DNA of 64,000 nt from assembly GCA_963995505.1 (NCBI GenBank), contig OZ023198.1, positions 13,879,141-13,943,140 of the forward strand. Reading direction: 5' to 3'. The notes under the pieces are model-generated. The model was not told the origin of the DNA. It searched no databases and saw nothing but the letters and a program-made list of their open reading frames with translations. Every line of letters begins with the position of its first letter. The stretch's first letter is position 1. Origin of the DNA: Hypericum androsaemum (Eukaryota > Streptophyta > Magnoliopsida > Malpighiales > Hypericaceae). The position numbers and the translations under genes were made by a program. Shown here one piece after another: positions 21,812 through 34,451 of this stretch.

Positions 21812-23156
21812 GGGATAAGTTTATTTTAGTACCTTGTAGTTTAACCTGTTTCGCCTGAAGTGTCATGTGGTTCCAAATTGGTATTTAGTATCATGTGGTT
21901 GACCACCAATTTTTCGGGCAGGTCCAGAGCAATTGCCCGTCAAAACTCGCATGAAACGACATCGTTTTGAGACGACGTAGAAGACACGTGGCGAAAGACT
22001 TTCTTAAGTTAAAGCTAACGTGTACGTGGTAAATTATCTATTCAGTCCCTAATTAATTAAAACCCAATAAAAACATTCATCTTCAACCTCCTTTTAAACA
22101 TGTGTTGAATAGAATATTAACTTAACCACACGAAAACTAAGAACATCACAATCTAATTCTCCAAAAAAAAAAAAGAACATCACAACCTATTATCCAAGAA
22201 AAATAATTTGCCAGTAAGAGGGATATAATCGAAGCAACAACATCACAATCACAATCACAAAAAAATAAAATAAAAGAGAAACAAAACAAAGAACAAGATG
22301 AAATCAACGATAGCCAAATCCCCCGAGAAAGCTAATTCACCCAACTCATTGTCTAAATCTGGTACATGAAGAAATCAATAGAGAGTTTCCATGACTAGAT
22401 TTCAATCAACAAAATGTTCGCCAAACAAAACACATCTGCCTGCACGGTTTATGTCGAGAATAACGAAATGAACCCATGATTAGGGATTAGGGTTTTCATC
22501 GCTGCAGAGGCGTTGGAGCCAGAACGTCGCGGCAACAAATCTATGTACGTTGACCGAGTACGACCGAACGCCAGCCATGCGCAGCGATAGCTCCATCTTC
22601 AACCAGATCCAACGCTCGATATTGCCTCTGTCGCAGCATGACATCGTCTTACAACTCAATGCCCCCGAGCCGCTTTGCTCGCCGTTGCCTGTCGATGCCC
22701 CTAAGACACTCTGCTCCATCCATTGTCGCCAACCGCTCACAGATCCGTACAGGTAGCTTCGGAGGCTAGATGAGGCTGGCGTCGGCGGTTGGGTAGGTTT
22801 GTGCCAGTGGGTTGTTGGGGTCTTTTCATGGTTTTTAGTTTTCATCTTTTTTGGACGAAGAACATGCGAATTTGACGAAGAAGATGGTTTTTAGTTTTTT
22901 TTAGTTTTAATTAATTAGAGACTGAATAGGTAATTTATCACGTACACGTCAGCTTTAACTTAAGAAAGTCTTCTGCCACGTGTCTTCCACGTCATCTCAA
23001 AACGATGTTATTTCGGGCGAGTTTTGACGAGCAGCTGCCCTGGACCTGCCCAGAAAATTGGTGGTCAACCACAGAGTACTAAAATACCAATTTGGAACCA
23101 CATGGTACCCCAGGCGAAACGGGTGAAACTACAGAGTACTAAAATGAACTTATCCC
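21812..23156. mobile_element. Mutator-like non-autonomous element, 1,345 bp, long TIRs, 9-bp target duplication
   Basis: The ends are GGGATAAGTTTATTTTAGTA and its imperfect reverse complement, with inverted repeats of about 250 bp (21812-22063 and 22904-23156). The exact 9-bp duplication TTGATTTTA lies at 21803-21811 and 23157-23165. Long TIRs with a 9-bp duplication are the mark of Mutator-like elements. No transposase is present. The central 0.8 kb includes a moderately GC-rich part (about 22480-22845) open on both strands. It could be a captured host fragment (Pack-MULE style), but I do not recognise its source. Confidence 0.85.
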
Positions 23157-23165
23157 TTGATTTTA

Positions 23166-24419
23166 AGTTGAATATAATCATTATAATAAAAATTTAGAAT
23201 GAATTGCTCGTGAATAATGTCGACAAATGTTATTTTGATAAATATTATTTGAGCAAGTGTATTTGGGCAGATTATAGTTTCTGCTTATCTTTGTTTATAT
23301 GTTTTAGAAGGTATTATCTTTGTTTATAGGACATTGCCTTTTCTCTAGTGCTATATGCGCGGTTCACCTTGTTTTTATTGGAATAATTAAAACTCGTCGC
23401 TTAGTAAATTGATAAAACGACAAAGTAACTTGGTTTTGGGGGGAACAGAAAGAAAATTCTAGTAGAGTGGAATATCAAATTCCGGTTTTTTTTAAGAATA
23501 CAACAAAAATCTGATTGCACATTTTTTTTTTGCCTGATGATTGCATATAGCTGGTGATGGGCTCTTCACTTTAATTTAGCTAAATTAGTGTTATTCGATG
23601 TTTGGTAAAAAGTTGTGGGTGTGGAGGAGAGTATTAAATTCGGGTAGATAAAGAAAGAGCAGCTTCGGCGTCATCTATGTGCCTTTGGATTGGTGGGGTG
23701 GGCTCGCGACCCAATGTCTCTTCTTTGGACATCATCGGATTAATACCAGAAGGCCCGAATTCACGCTATTGGGCCCGCAAATTTAATTGATTAACTCAAC
23801 CTTTTTTTATAAAAAGTAGAAGATTGTCGCAACCAATTACGAATTTTTTTTCCCAAGTATAATAAAAAGATGATCAATGGATTATATTAAAATGGCTTAA
23901 AGTAGTCCAAATTAGCATCTCCCGTATATTTACTATTTTCCTTTTTTTTCTCCTTCCCACATATTATTATTTGGATTTGGATTTGGATTCAGGGGGACTA
24001 CATAAAAATCATCCCCATGGTATGGACTAAATATGAGCCTTTAGATTTGATCAAATTCTTTTTTTACAGATCTGATGGTCAGAAAATATTTTCGAGTTTT
24101 TATCCAAACATACTCATTAGGGTTCCACCTTTTTTCTATATAATCCCCCCCCTGCCTTTTTTTTATCCTCCATCCGCCGTCCGCCGCGTCCAAGCTTCTC
24201 CGGGTGCTCTCCCCCGCTAGCCGTCCCAAAACGACAGGCTCGAACCCAGATTACACGTCGCGGTGTACTTATTTGGTCCAATACGACTCACCTGTCTCTA
24301 GATCTTCAATCTCTCTATCTATGTCCCTTCAATTTTATTTATCGTAGTGTGCTTATTCGTTATCGTTTAGGGTTCTCGTTATATTAGGGGTAATATCTTC
24401 TTTCGAATAAAAAAATCCT
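23166..24419. other. Gene-free spacer
   Basis: AT-rich spacer with T-runs. A C/T-rich part near 24140-24230 gives short open frames without recognisable domains. No gene was identified. Confidence 0.4.
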
Positions 24420-24795
24420 AGATGATGACACCAATATTAAAGTAGAATGATACCAATATCCTAGAACGATGATACCAATATTCGAGAAGAATGAAACCAA
24501 TACATTCAAATGGTATGCATTTTCGCTTATAATGGGATACCAATATTGGAGAAGATGAAAACCAATATCATAGTAGAATAAAACCAATATCCGAGAAGAT
24601 GAAAACCAATATCATAGTAGAATGAAACCAATAACATAGAAGATGGAAACCAATATCATAGTAGAATGAAACCAATAATATAGAAGATGGAAACCAATAT
24701 CATAGTAGAATGAAACCAATATCATAGTAGAATGAAACCAATAGCATTAAAGATGAAAACTAATATCCGAGAAAATGGAAACCAATAATCTCATA
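24420..24795. repeat. Minisatellite of ACCAATAT-type units
   Basis: About twenty imperfect repeats of a 16-20 bp unit are seen, typified by GAAACCAATATCATAGTAGA, often in alternating longer periods (GAAGATG... and GTAGAATG...). It ends about 400 bp before the Rab3GAP start codon. The units are adjacent, without spacers, so this is not a CRISPR array. Confidence 0.8.
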
Positions 24796-25198
24796 CTTGT
24801 ATTTCCATAATTTATATTATTTTACTGATATTTATTTTAATTATTATATTTTCAATATTTTCAGTGGAGATTACTCATGTCCCATTGAATTTGACCTTGG
24901 TCTCCCAGATAATTTTCTCTCGGTCAAGTATTTTTTACCGTCGGTCTCGTGTGGAATATAATGTACAGTGTAAAGAGCGGGAATCTGACGTGGACAAGTG
25001 GGTCCCGCAGTTAAAAAGCAGATCTAAGATAAAAAAAACAAACAAACAAACAAAAAAAGAGAGTATCGAGAGACAAAGGCAACTAAACAAGATCTCAATT
25101 TTCCCACACAACCCATCACCTTCTTGTCCAAAGGGAGACGAAAGCAAAACAACTCGGACCGATCCGTTTCCAATTCCATCGGCAGCCGATCTCGACGA

Positions 25199-28100
25199 AT
25201 GGCAGCCAGGGCGGGCCCGACCGCCGACGAAGATCCTCAGGAAGAAGAGGTCCATTCCCGTGCCCTAATTTGTTCAATCCGATGATGAGACCCCCCTTCC
25301 TTAGGGTTTAATTTTTGTGTCCCGGGCAATGCAGTTTTGTTTCTAAACCCTAATTTGTCGGTTTGCAGCTTGAACGCTTTGACGACTTCACGCTCGCCTC
25401 TTCATGGGAAAGGTACCCTCGCGGCTCGTGTTTATCTTCTCCTTTTTTGTTGTCGGGGAACTCATCTTTTATTCTCTTTTTTCTGTTGTTGGTTTTTTGT
25501 TGTTGTTGATTTAGGTTCATATCAGAGATCGAGGCGGTTTGTAGGCAGTGGCTGGCTGATGGCCCCAAGAATTTGTTGGTAAGCCGATTGGGATCAGAGC
25601 TCTGTACATCTATTTCCATTGTGGCTGAGCTCCGGTTTTCGATGTTCAGGAAAAGGGTGCAGTTAAAGTGGAGGTTTCGCAGAATCTGTTTAAAGTCAAA
25701 TGCGAGTTGAAATATGCTAGTAAAAGCTACACCATGGAGTATTACTTTGAAGGCAGTGACGCCGGTAATTGAGATGTTGAAGTTTCTTTAGCAGTTTTAT
25801 GATGGATATCTCTGGTATGTTCTTTTACGTTCTATTTGTGTTTACTCAGGCAAGGTTGAAGATTGGGATTCCACCTTGCAGGAGTTACAGCTGTGCTTTG
25901 GAGTGAAGGAATTTCTGGTTAGTTGGAGTTGATTAAGTAACTCAATTTGAGTTTGAATCTACCCGTGTTGTGTAAGCTCGAAATGGTCTTTGAACTGCAT
26001 GTTTCAAATGCACAGGTGATTGCTCCTCAAAGTGCAAATGGTGTGGTTCTTGATGCACCCGAGGCAAGCAAGCTCTTGAGTGCGGTTGCAATTGCTTTGA
26101 CAAATTGTTGCAGGTGTGTTGTTGATTTCAAAGTATTGCTAACAGTACCACTAGGAATTGGGCGTTCAGACTTCACTATGAATCTTCTGAAACACTCTAC
26201 AGAAAGGGAAAGTAATCCTTTTTCCATTTTGTATTCTGTATTAGAGAAACAACGAAGAACAGGTTATGTCACAGATTTAGTGTTCCCAATTCATGATGTA
26301 AACAAACTCCGGTCGGTAATTGATAGTTTTTGCTTGCCAGTAACAGCTCTAATTCTGATAAAGGCTATTGGTTGTGTGAAGCTTATGGCCAACGTTTGTT
26401 CCGGTGCATGTTCCATCAAGAAAAGCTTACATCGGGATTCAAAATATGGGAACAGTGTTTACGAGAAGATTTGAGGCAGATCATATTGGTAGTCAAGTTC
26501 CTGTGAAGTATATGCATTTGGGAGGGTTGTATGAGCTATTTGTATCCAAGTTTGTAAGTCCTGTCTATAACTTTTCAGCTGAATAAGCTTATGTTGAATG
26601 ACTGCTGATCGTAGCATTTATCTTTTTCTCTACTCGTGATTCCACCTCTCCCAGAAATCAATATGTACCCGCTTTCTGTGATATTGATATATTGCAGACT
26701 TTTAGCATGTTATATCTCTGTTCTTTTGTAATGATGCAAGGTGCTATTTGTCCAAATCTGCTTACAGCTTTATCCCAATGTTTGCCATGAGGTTGAATTA
26801 CCCAGAAAGTTTTGCTAATTTGATGTGTATTCTTGTTTTTCTGGAAGGCATACTCTGCACCGGACCTTGCAATGTATCTCCCAAAGGTGCACTTTAAAAT
26901 GAAGTCTACGTACAGAACTGCTCCCTTCAATGATGAAGATGATGATCCCATGATTACTGATGCTGATAATAAAGAACCCGGTGAAAGTTTTGGTGGTGAG
27001 GTGCGGAACAGGATTCAGTGGGATGATGATTGTCCTTGGAGTGAGTGGTACTCAGCAGAGGACCCTGTAACAGGTAAACTTTAAGATTGCATCTAGTTTG
27101 CTGATTTGAAGTTGCTCTTGCTTCAGGGTTAATGCTTAAAAAATTGGTGATCAATGTGCTTAACACTGTCAAGCTGTTTCTTCTTCTTGTTTCAACAAGG
27201 AGTTGGTTTCCTCATTAAGTTCTTGATATCTAATGAGCTCTCTTCCACCAAACCTTGTACTTTTCTTGTGTACCCGTCCATTAGTTACCTGTTGAAAGGA
27301 GAAAAATGTTGTGGGGTTTGCTAGCGTGAATGCAACAGTCCTGTGCAAGAGATCCTCTACCTGGGCAGGGTGTTGTTTAAACTTGGCAGGGTCCCGAGCT
27401 CAACTCATGGTCCCAATCTCTCTTAGTAGATGCAAAAGTAGGAATAAAAGAATAGTGCCACGTCGATACTTTCCGTTGCAGAATCAGCTGACTGTTATAT
27501 CTATGGGATTTAAGCTTATGGCATTATGATATCTGTAATGGCGTTCAAGTCTTTTCTAAAGTTTGTAAGCTAATGTAAAACTCCTGTTGTCCATGGTTAA
27601 TTTTTATATTTCTTTTGCATATAAACCGTGCACAGGCTTTGAGTTGATTGCCGCATGGTCCGAGAAGATTGTCGAAAGCTCTCTTGAAATGGATGAAATG
27701 GAAAATGCCTCTCCTCTGGAAGCTGAGGCGTGGACAATACTTCCTGTTCTCTCCCCTAGCTTGTAAGCAGTTGCTTTATATGGAAGATATTTCTTGCATG
27801 ACATTCATTGTGCTGTGCATATGTATTATGTGACAAACTCTTCATTTATGCACCGTTAACCTGCCTATTTTTTGAGTACCGAAACTGTGTTCTTTGCCAA
27901 AGATGAAGGTTAATGTTAACAAGATCCCTTATTCATATAATACTCTAGTTCATGATAATAAACCACCATGAAACTACAGGTAAAAATAAAAATATTGAGA
28001 AATTCTGATAATGGTGAAAATTTAATTATAGCAAACATATTTTACAAGATCGGATACTGATGAACCTGGAGATCAGAGGGGGCCCATACCCCACGTAGTT

Positions 28101-31100
28101 AGGCATTTATTTTTATCAACAGTTTTCTTTCATTCACTGTAGATTGGTTTTTAATTTTATGACCTTACTGCAGAAATTTACTGGGGCCTGGTCTACCACC
28201 ATTGATGTCTGATTGCTAATGTTTTACTATGCCATGCTCCTCTTTTGTTCTAGTGGTGCTGCATTTCTTTTCATCTTTGAAGATGTCACGCATTTTATAG
28301 TTATATTCCTTTGTGAAGGCATGGCTCAGATGCGGACAGAATTGGTTTTGCTTCACAGCTTCTGCTCTTGGTTGATGCATTGGCTATGTCTTTTGAGGCC
28401 CAATTTATGGAAGACTTCGTGTCAGGTTTGAATTAATTGTTCCGTCTCATTTCATCAACATTAGCTGTAAGCAATTAAGCTGCAACTCTTACCCAATGAT
28501 GTGTTTTGTTTTTAAAATTAGCAGTTGAAAGCCGGAATCCTGATAATATTAAGTCCTCGTTGGTTGTGCCTTCACCGACCGTTCTTGACCGTGCGCTGAA
28601 AGACCTTTTCCAAGGAGGTAGTTTTCTGTCTTCTTCCTTTGGGTTCCTTTGTCTCCATTTCCAGCTGTTTCCTAAGTGATATTTGCATTCATCTTTCAGT
28701 AAAATTCCCATCTTGGCTGAATCAGCTTGTTTTAATGAGTTTGCAAAATTTCTTTGCTAGTCTTGTTCACACTGTTTCGGCTTTTAAATCCTATGTCAGA
28801 AGTATGCGAGTCAAAAGCTTGGCATGCCCCTTAAAATGACGGAAACAAGTCTCCATGGTTCAGTTTTAGTACTCGTTTGTGAGAATTACGTTTGCTGTCA
28901 TAGTGTATACTCGCCATTGTTTGAATAGGGCATGGCATGCTTAACCACCAGTATCAGTTTTTTTAATAATATGAGTATTTACATCGATTTCGTTTTTTGA
29001 AGATTATTGTGTAGAAACCTTAATGATTTAATAACTTAATATTTCATTTTTTTCTTTTTTGATATTCTTTTCTTCAATTGCCAGGATCCCAGTTTTCTGA
29101 TTATGGTAAAAGTAATCAGAAGGATTCTCGAGGTATCAAAGGCGCTCCACATGAATCTCTTTTTGCTCGCTTCTGTTTACACTGTCTATGGATCGGAAAC
29201 TGCAATATACGTGGTATGGTTTTTCACCTTTCAGGTTTCACTCCTTGATATGTTCTGTAGCTTTTAACATATATACCATACAACTGAAGTCTTTTGGAAT
29301 CTCACCTCTTGTTGCAGCAGCTTTTACTTTTCCATTCTTTCTTTCGGTGTACAAACACGACCTGATCTGTTTTCATCTGTATTTAGCTATCGCCACTCTA
29401 TGGATTGAATTTATTCGTGAAGTTCGCTGGTGTTGGGAAGAGTCACAGCCACTGCCCAGAATGTCATCTAATTGTTCAATTGATCTCACGACTTGTTTGA
29501 TTAACCAGAAACTGCAAATGGTAAAGATCCATCCTATCTCAAAGTAAATGGTTTTGCAATTGAAAATTAGTCTTCTATGCATGATGAATGAGTTTTCCCC
29601 TTGTAGAGTGATTGAGAATCATTATATGTTGAGGTTACCTTCTAACTTCTTCCTTTCTCAGCTTGCTACATGCATTGAGAAGAAGTGCGAGATGAATGAA
29701 GAATTTGAAGATTGTATTGGAAGCATTGATCATTCTGATTCAGAGGTTATATCTGTACTTTTTATATCTTTCTGCAAGAATTCAGTAATGAAAATATGAA
29801 ATGACTTGCTGTGTGTTAGATTCTATCCTTGTATTACTGTTTGTCAATAGATAAGTGGTTATGGCTGGGATTTTGATATATTTATGAGGGATAAAGATTG
29901 TTACCCCAGACCAGAAAGAATGTTGAGTCTTTTTTTTTTATTAACGTGCAGGAAGAACGCCTTAGAGATCAAATTGACCACAAGGAAGCACCCAATGGCA
30001 CTTTTGATGGGATTCGTGACAGGTGAACTAAGCAAGTGAGAGCTCCCTTGTAGATTCATTTATAGTGCGCAGTGTGACACGCTATTCAAGTTAGTATCTG
30101 AATGGTACTAATGTGCTCCCTTTGGACAAGCTACTGGAATCTTTTGAACCATATAGTGCGACACAATTTTTGTTGTCCATATGGTGATGGTTTTTCACTC
30201 ACCTAAACTGATCCTAGGGCTCTAACTTTTCTCAAAAAAATTTGTTGCTTGTAGCATTATTCTGACCATATGATCTGTTTGTTCCTCGTGATGCAGAGGT
30301 AGTTTGCATGCTTCTGAAAGGAAAGAGTTGCAATCTAGTGAAAGTCACGTTGATGTACTGCCAAGTAAGCAAAAAAACCCAAGTATCATCAGAAGGGGTT
30401 CTACTGGCGAGGTTGGATTGATGCTTCTGAAGTCACACCAAAGGATGCATGCTCCCTACACCCAGGTCTTGCACCACTTTTGATTTTCCGCCACTCATGT
30501 TTACGTTACTTATAAAACTTTGAGATACCAAAAGTTTAGTATTTTTTACTTAGGACCCACCTCTGATGACTGAAGACATGCATGAGGAAAGATTACAGGC
30601 AGTCGAAGCATCTGGTGGCTCTTTTGTAAGTTCATAGCTTGTACCGCACTTACTTTATTTTCCTGGAGCAACTTATTAGGCTTGCATTATTGCTTCCACA
30701 AACTCATTATTTTGACCCTATAAACATGTTTCCATGAGAATTTCCAATATAATGTCAACTGGCATGTTAACTAGGATTTGACGAGAATTTACTTGTTCTG
30801 TTTCTTCTGTCACAGAATTTTTCTGCCCAGCTGGAGCAAGATATTCTGTTATCAGGTAGAGACAAGCTTCGCCCCCCCACCCCGCGGAAGATTCTTCTGC
30901 TGTGCAATTCTTTTTATTTTTTCTGTCAGACAAACTATCCGGGCGATTCTTGATCTGTAAAATTTTGAACTAGATATGTCAGCATTTAAAGCTGCAAATC
31001 CGGATGCCATCTTTGAAGATTTTATTCGGTGGCATTCTCCGGGAGATTGGGAAAATGATGCGAGTAAAGAAGCTGAACAATCAAAAAGCTCGATGATGAA

Positions 31101-32329
31101 TAATTTGGAGAACGATTGGCCTCCTCGTGGCCGACTTTCTAAAAGAATGTCTGATCGCGGAAACTTGTGGCGTAAAATCTGGAATGAAGCACCTGCTGTA
31201 CCAGCCTCCGAGCAGAAACCTTTACTGGACCCCGTTAAACAAGGAGAGAAGGTCAGAGCTTCTGTTATTGTATTGTCTTAATCAATCAAGAATTCTTCTG
31301 TATTTTGGCCATCCATCTATTCTCGTGTAAGGACGTACAAATCTATTCTTGTCTTCATTTCGTAATACCTTTGTCAGCACCAAGTTTCTAATTCGAGTTT
31401 TTGTACTTTTATCTTTGAGATCCTGACTTGGCAAGGAATCTTATCATGATAGGTCCTCCACTACCTGGAGACATTGCGTCCCCATGAACTGCTTGAACAG
31501 ATGATTTGCACTGCCTTCAGAGCATCAGCTGACACACTAAAGCATACTAGTTTTGGAGGCTTTAAGCAGATGACGGTGAAGCTGGAGCAACTTTACCTGA
31601 CAATGGCATCTACCTTGAGGCCTCTGAAAGGTTTATATCCTGTCTAGTATTTTACTCGATTCTTGTTCTTTGCAAGTTTAGCCTAAAGCTGTCGTTTGCA
31701 TCTGCCAGTAAATACCGCCGCCATCAACAGTGAGACCATGGAGGACTTGAGACGCCTCCGTGTCATCTTTGAACATGTCGAGAAGCTACTTGCTCTGGCC
31801 GCTTCTCTTCACCGCAAGTTAATGCAAGCCCGACGGCTCTCCGAGGCAATTTTCGCCGACTACTACAACTTTTACCTCCCAAAGATGGGGAAAGGCTCTG
31901 TCGATGCCTATCAACAGGTAACGTCCCTTACGCTTTGGGACTTGTATCCTGTGATTGAGCCGTTGCTTGCACTTTGAACAATATAACATGCATGTCTAGA
32001 CTGTAATTCAAGTATATGTTGTTGTCTCTCAGGAATTCGACAAGAAGTACCGAGTACGGATGCGAGAGAGGCCGTGTATAGCTAGCATGTTCACGCCACC
32101 CAGTGAGCGGCACTCATGGAGAAAGCAGGGTATAAGCATGGGCAACCTCCTTAATGGCCACGAGCCAACTGCGAGGGAGATCATATTTTCGGTTCGCGAT
32201 AGCTTGCGCAACAATTATCATACAGTTGAACCCACAAGCTTCCTAGGCGAAACGGAAACGTATCGCATGTATATATGCGGGACATCCAATGATCTCCGGG
32301 TCGCTCTGTCTGTGACTTGTTGTGATTGA
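25199..32329 (+). CDS. Rab3 GTPase-activating protein catalytic subunit homolog (942 aa, 22 exons)
   Basis: Exons: 25199-25249, 25369-25412, 25515-25578, 25650-25764, 25850-25917, 26016-26113, 26382-26553, 26848-27073, 27636-27762, 28319-28425, 28522-28617, 29085-29213, 29387-29520, 29662-29745, 29952-30022, 30297-30465, 30554-30625, 30816-30855, 30974-31251, 31453-31630, 31709-31917, 32033-32329. All junctions are GT-AG and keep the frame. Conserved family blocks include LWIEFIREVRWCWEE (about residues 435-450), CLINQKLQM, SAFKAANPDAIFEDFIRWHS (about 624-643) and the C-terminal YRMYICGTSNDLRVALSV. In animals this subunit works with a non-catalytic partner on Rab3 and Rab18; the plant role in Rab-dependent traffic or autophagy is inferred. 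The length is close to the animal protein (about 980 aa). Exon 1 is the least certain. Confidence 0.9.
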
Positions 32330-33598
32330 TTGCCTTGTGGAGTAAGTACATATAATTGCTAATTCGTTTCGCTTATGAGCGATTTGATACTACCCCTCAT
32401 TCTTTTAGTAGCTATATCATTGAATTCCACTGGGTGATCGGCGTTGAAGTCATCAATTGATCAAAATACCTAAAAAAAGTCCAGCGATTTGATACTACCC
32501 CTCAATTCTTTTATTTTGCCATTGTTGTCTCTATTGGCTGTCATGCTTAGTCTAGCGTAAACCTTAAAAAGTCTTGAATGTTATCTTTTTCCAAAATACT
32601 TGTAACCTAATAACACAAGAATCCTAATATTTAGGAAGTTCAGTCTCTAAATTCTGGCATAAAATTTACATTTCAAAAAATATATTGAAATGTTACGTAA
32701 CTTAAGTCTTGAATGTTATCTTTTCCCAAAATCATTTTGGAATGTTACGTAACGTATGTGAGGTAATTTGTAAAAGCCGTGTGGGAACTGAAACAAAACT
32801 TTCTTTACCGATTGTGGTTTGAAAAGGAAATTTTGAGAGGACGAGGCCTTGGATGCCTTTTCTTTTGCAATAAAAAAATAGGAAAAAATTTGTGAAAGTG
32901 ATTTGCATAGGCTCTACTACAAAATGTCGCCACTACCATCCTCTTAATAATAAATTTTCATTCTTTAAAATTATCTGCTTCAGTGGACGACAAAAATGTG
33001 CGTTTATGTGATGTCCCTTTTTAGTGTTTTTTTTCCCGAAGGACTTTACAGTGTTTTATTGAGGAGAGCTTTAAATGCTCCATTGATAATTCATGAAGTG
33101 AAGAGGTCTTGTTGTATTCAAATTGGGGGAGCGTACGAGTTTATGATTTGGTACAATCGAGTGTCCTCTCATCATGAATTTCTTGCGAAAGTACCCACGC
33201 TCTCAATAGTGTTTTTTTAAAATACGACGTCCATTATAATAAACAATATAAATTTGAGTTGAGTCACATTATAAAAGACAATGAAATTTTATTACCAAAT
33301 TTTAGTACAAATATATTCTCATGATTTAGACGAGACATCAAAGTTAAATCAAAACATATTTTCTCTACTTGCAACAATTTCGTAGTGTTTCACTTATTGT
33401 ACATAAAGAGAGGTCATAGTTTGTCCTATACAAAAGCAGAGAGAGTAGTCTATTGACGGGTTAAACGTCAGAATCTAAAATGGCCAACAATTTGACGATC
33501 GGCTCCCTTTGGCAGGGGAGGTTTGGCCTCGTACATTCATTCACATGTTTTCCTTCCCGCTTATGCACAAGAGGGTACATAGTACTAACCATGTTACA
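32330..33598. other. Gene-free spacer downstream of Rab3GAP
   Basis: Holds the 3' UTR of the Rab3GAP gene at its start, then AT-rich DNA. A short local duplication is visible (the phrases AGCGATTTGATACTACCCCT at about 32379 and 32484, and GTCTTGAATGTTATCTTTT at about 32571 and 32706). No gene was seen. Confidence 0.5.
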
Positions 33599-33607
33599 TT
33601 TAATTAA

Positions 33608-34442
33608 GGGAAAAGTCCACTTTCGTACCCTGTGGTATCGACCAAAATCACTTTAGTACCCTGTGGTAAAAAACCGATCAATCGAGTCATACTTATTCCA
33701 ATTAACATCAAAAAGGGCCTCGGGCAGCTGCCCGGGCCACGTGGACAGCCACGTCACCAATTTTGATGACGTGGCGCCACGTCACCAATTCTCCTCCTCC
33801 TCCGATTTTCCTCCTCCTCCTCCTCCTCCCCTCCTCCTCCTCCTCCTCCGCCTCCTCCTCCTCCGCGTTCCTCCTCCTCCTCCTCCTCCTCCTCCTCCTC
33901 CCCGCATCCCCCTCCTCCTCCGCGTCCTCCTCCTCCCCGCATCCTCCTCCTCCCCGCATCCTCCTCCTCCTCGCGTCCTCCTCCCCGCGTCCCCCTCCTC
34001 CTCCCCGCGTCCCCCTCCTCCCCGCGTCCCCCTCCTCCCCCGCGTTCCCCTCCTCCCCTCCTCCTCCTCCCCCGCGTCCCCCTCCTCCTCTCCTCCTCCT
34101 CCCCGCGTCCCCCTCCTCCTCTCCTCCTCCTCCCCGCGTCCCCCTCCTCCTCCTCCCCGCGTCCTCCTCCCCCTCCTCCTCTCCTCCTCCTCCTCCTCCT
34201 CCTCCTCCTCCCCGTCTCCTCCTCCTCCTCTTGGTGACGTGGCGCCACATCATCAAAATTGGTGACGTGGCTGACCACGTGGCCCGGGCAGCGCTCGGGT
34301 AGGTTCGGGCAGCTCCGGGCAGCTGCCCGAGGCCCTTTTTGATGTTAATTGGAATAAGTATGACTCGATTGATCGGTTTTTTACCACAGGGTACTAAAGT
34401 GATTTTGGTCGATACCACAGGGTACGAAAGTGGACTTTTCCC
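33608..34442. mobile_element. Mutator-like non-autonomous element, 835 bp, with CTC-rich core
   Basis: The ends are GGGAAAAGTCCACTTTCGTA and its reverse complement. The inverted repeats extend roughly 170-200 bp per side (33608-33790 and 34231-34442). The exact 9-bp duplication TTTAATTAA lies at 33599-33607 and 34443-34451. The arms hold GC-rich ACGTGGC and GGGCAGCTGCCCG palindromic blocks. The core is a 440-bp pyrimidine tract. There is no transposase. The open frames across it encode only Pro/Ser or Glu/Gly/Arg runs and are not genes. Confidence 0.88.
33791..34230. repeat. 440-bp CTC-rich pyrimidine tract
   Basis: Almost pure (CTC)n on the plus strand, broken by CCCCGCGTCC units, giving irregular higher-order repeats of about 15-30 bp. 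It has a strong strand bias (C/T against G/A). Such tracts can form triplex structures and are unstable in length, which is known for long mirror-like pyrimidine tracts; whether it happens here is inference. Confidence 0.9.
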
Positions 34443-34451
34443 TTTAATTAA

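Noticed and set aside
24420..24795. Regular short repeats suggesting a CRISPR array
   Set aside because: The units are adjacent and variable, with no unique spacers, and the DNA is plant nuclear.
25947..26474. 175-codon open frame
   Set aside because: It runs through introns 5 and 6 of the Rab3GAP gene. The conserved protein uses the GT-AG junctions at 25917/26016 and 26113/26382 instead.
33663..34418. Four long overlapping open frames on both strands (174-236 codons)
   Set aside because: They read only through the CTC-rich tract and encode Pro/Ser or Glu/Gly/Arg runs. They reflect base composition, not genes.
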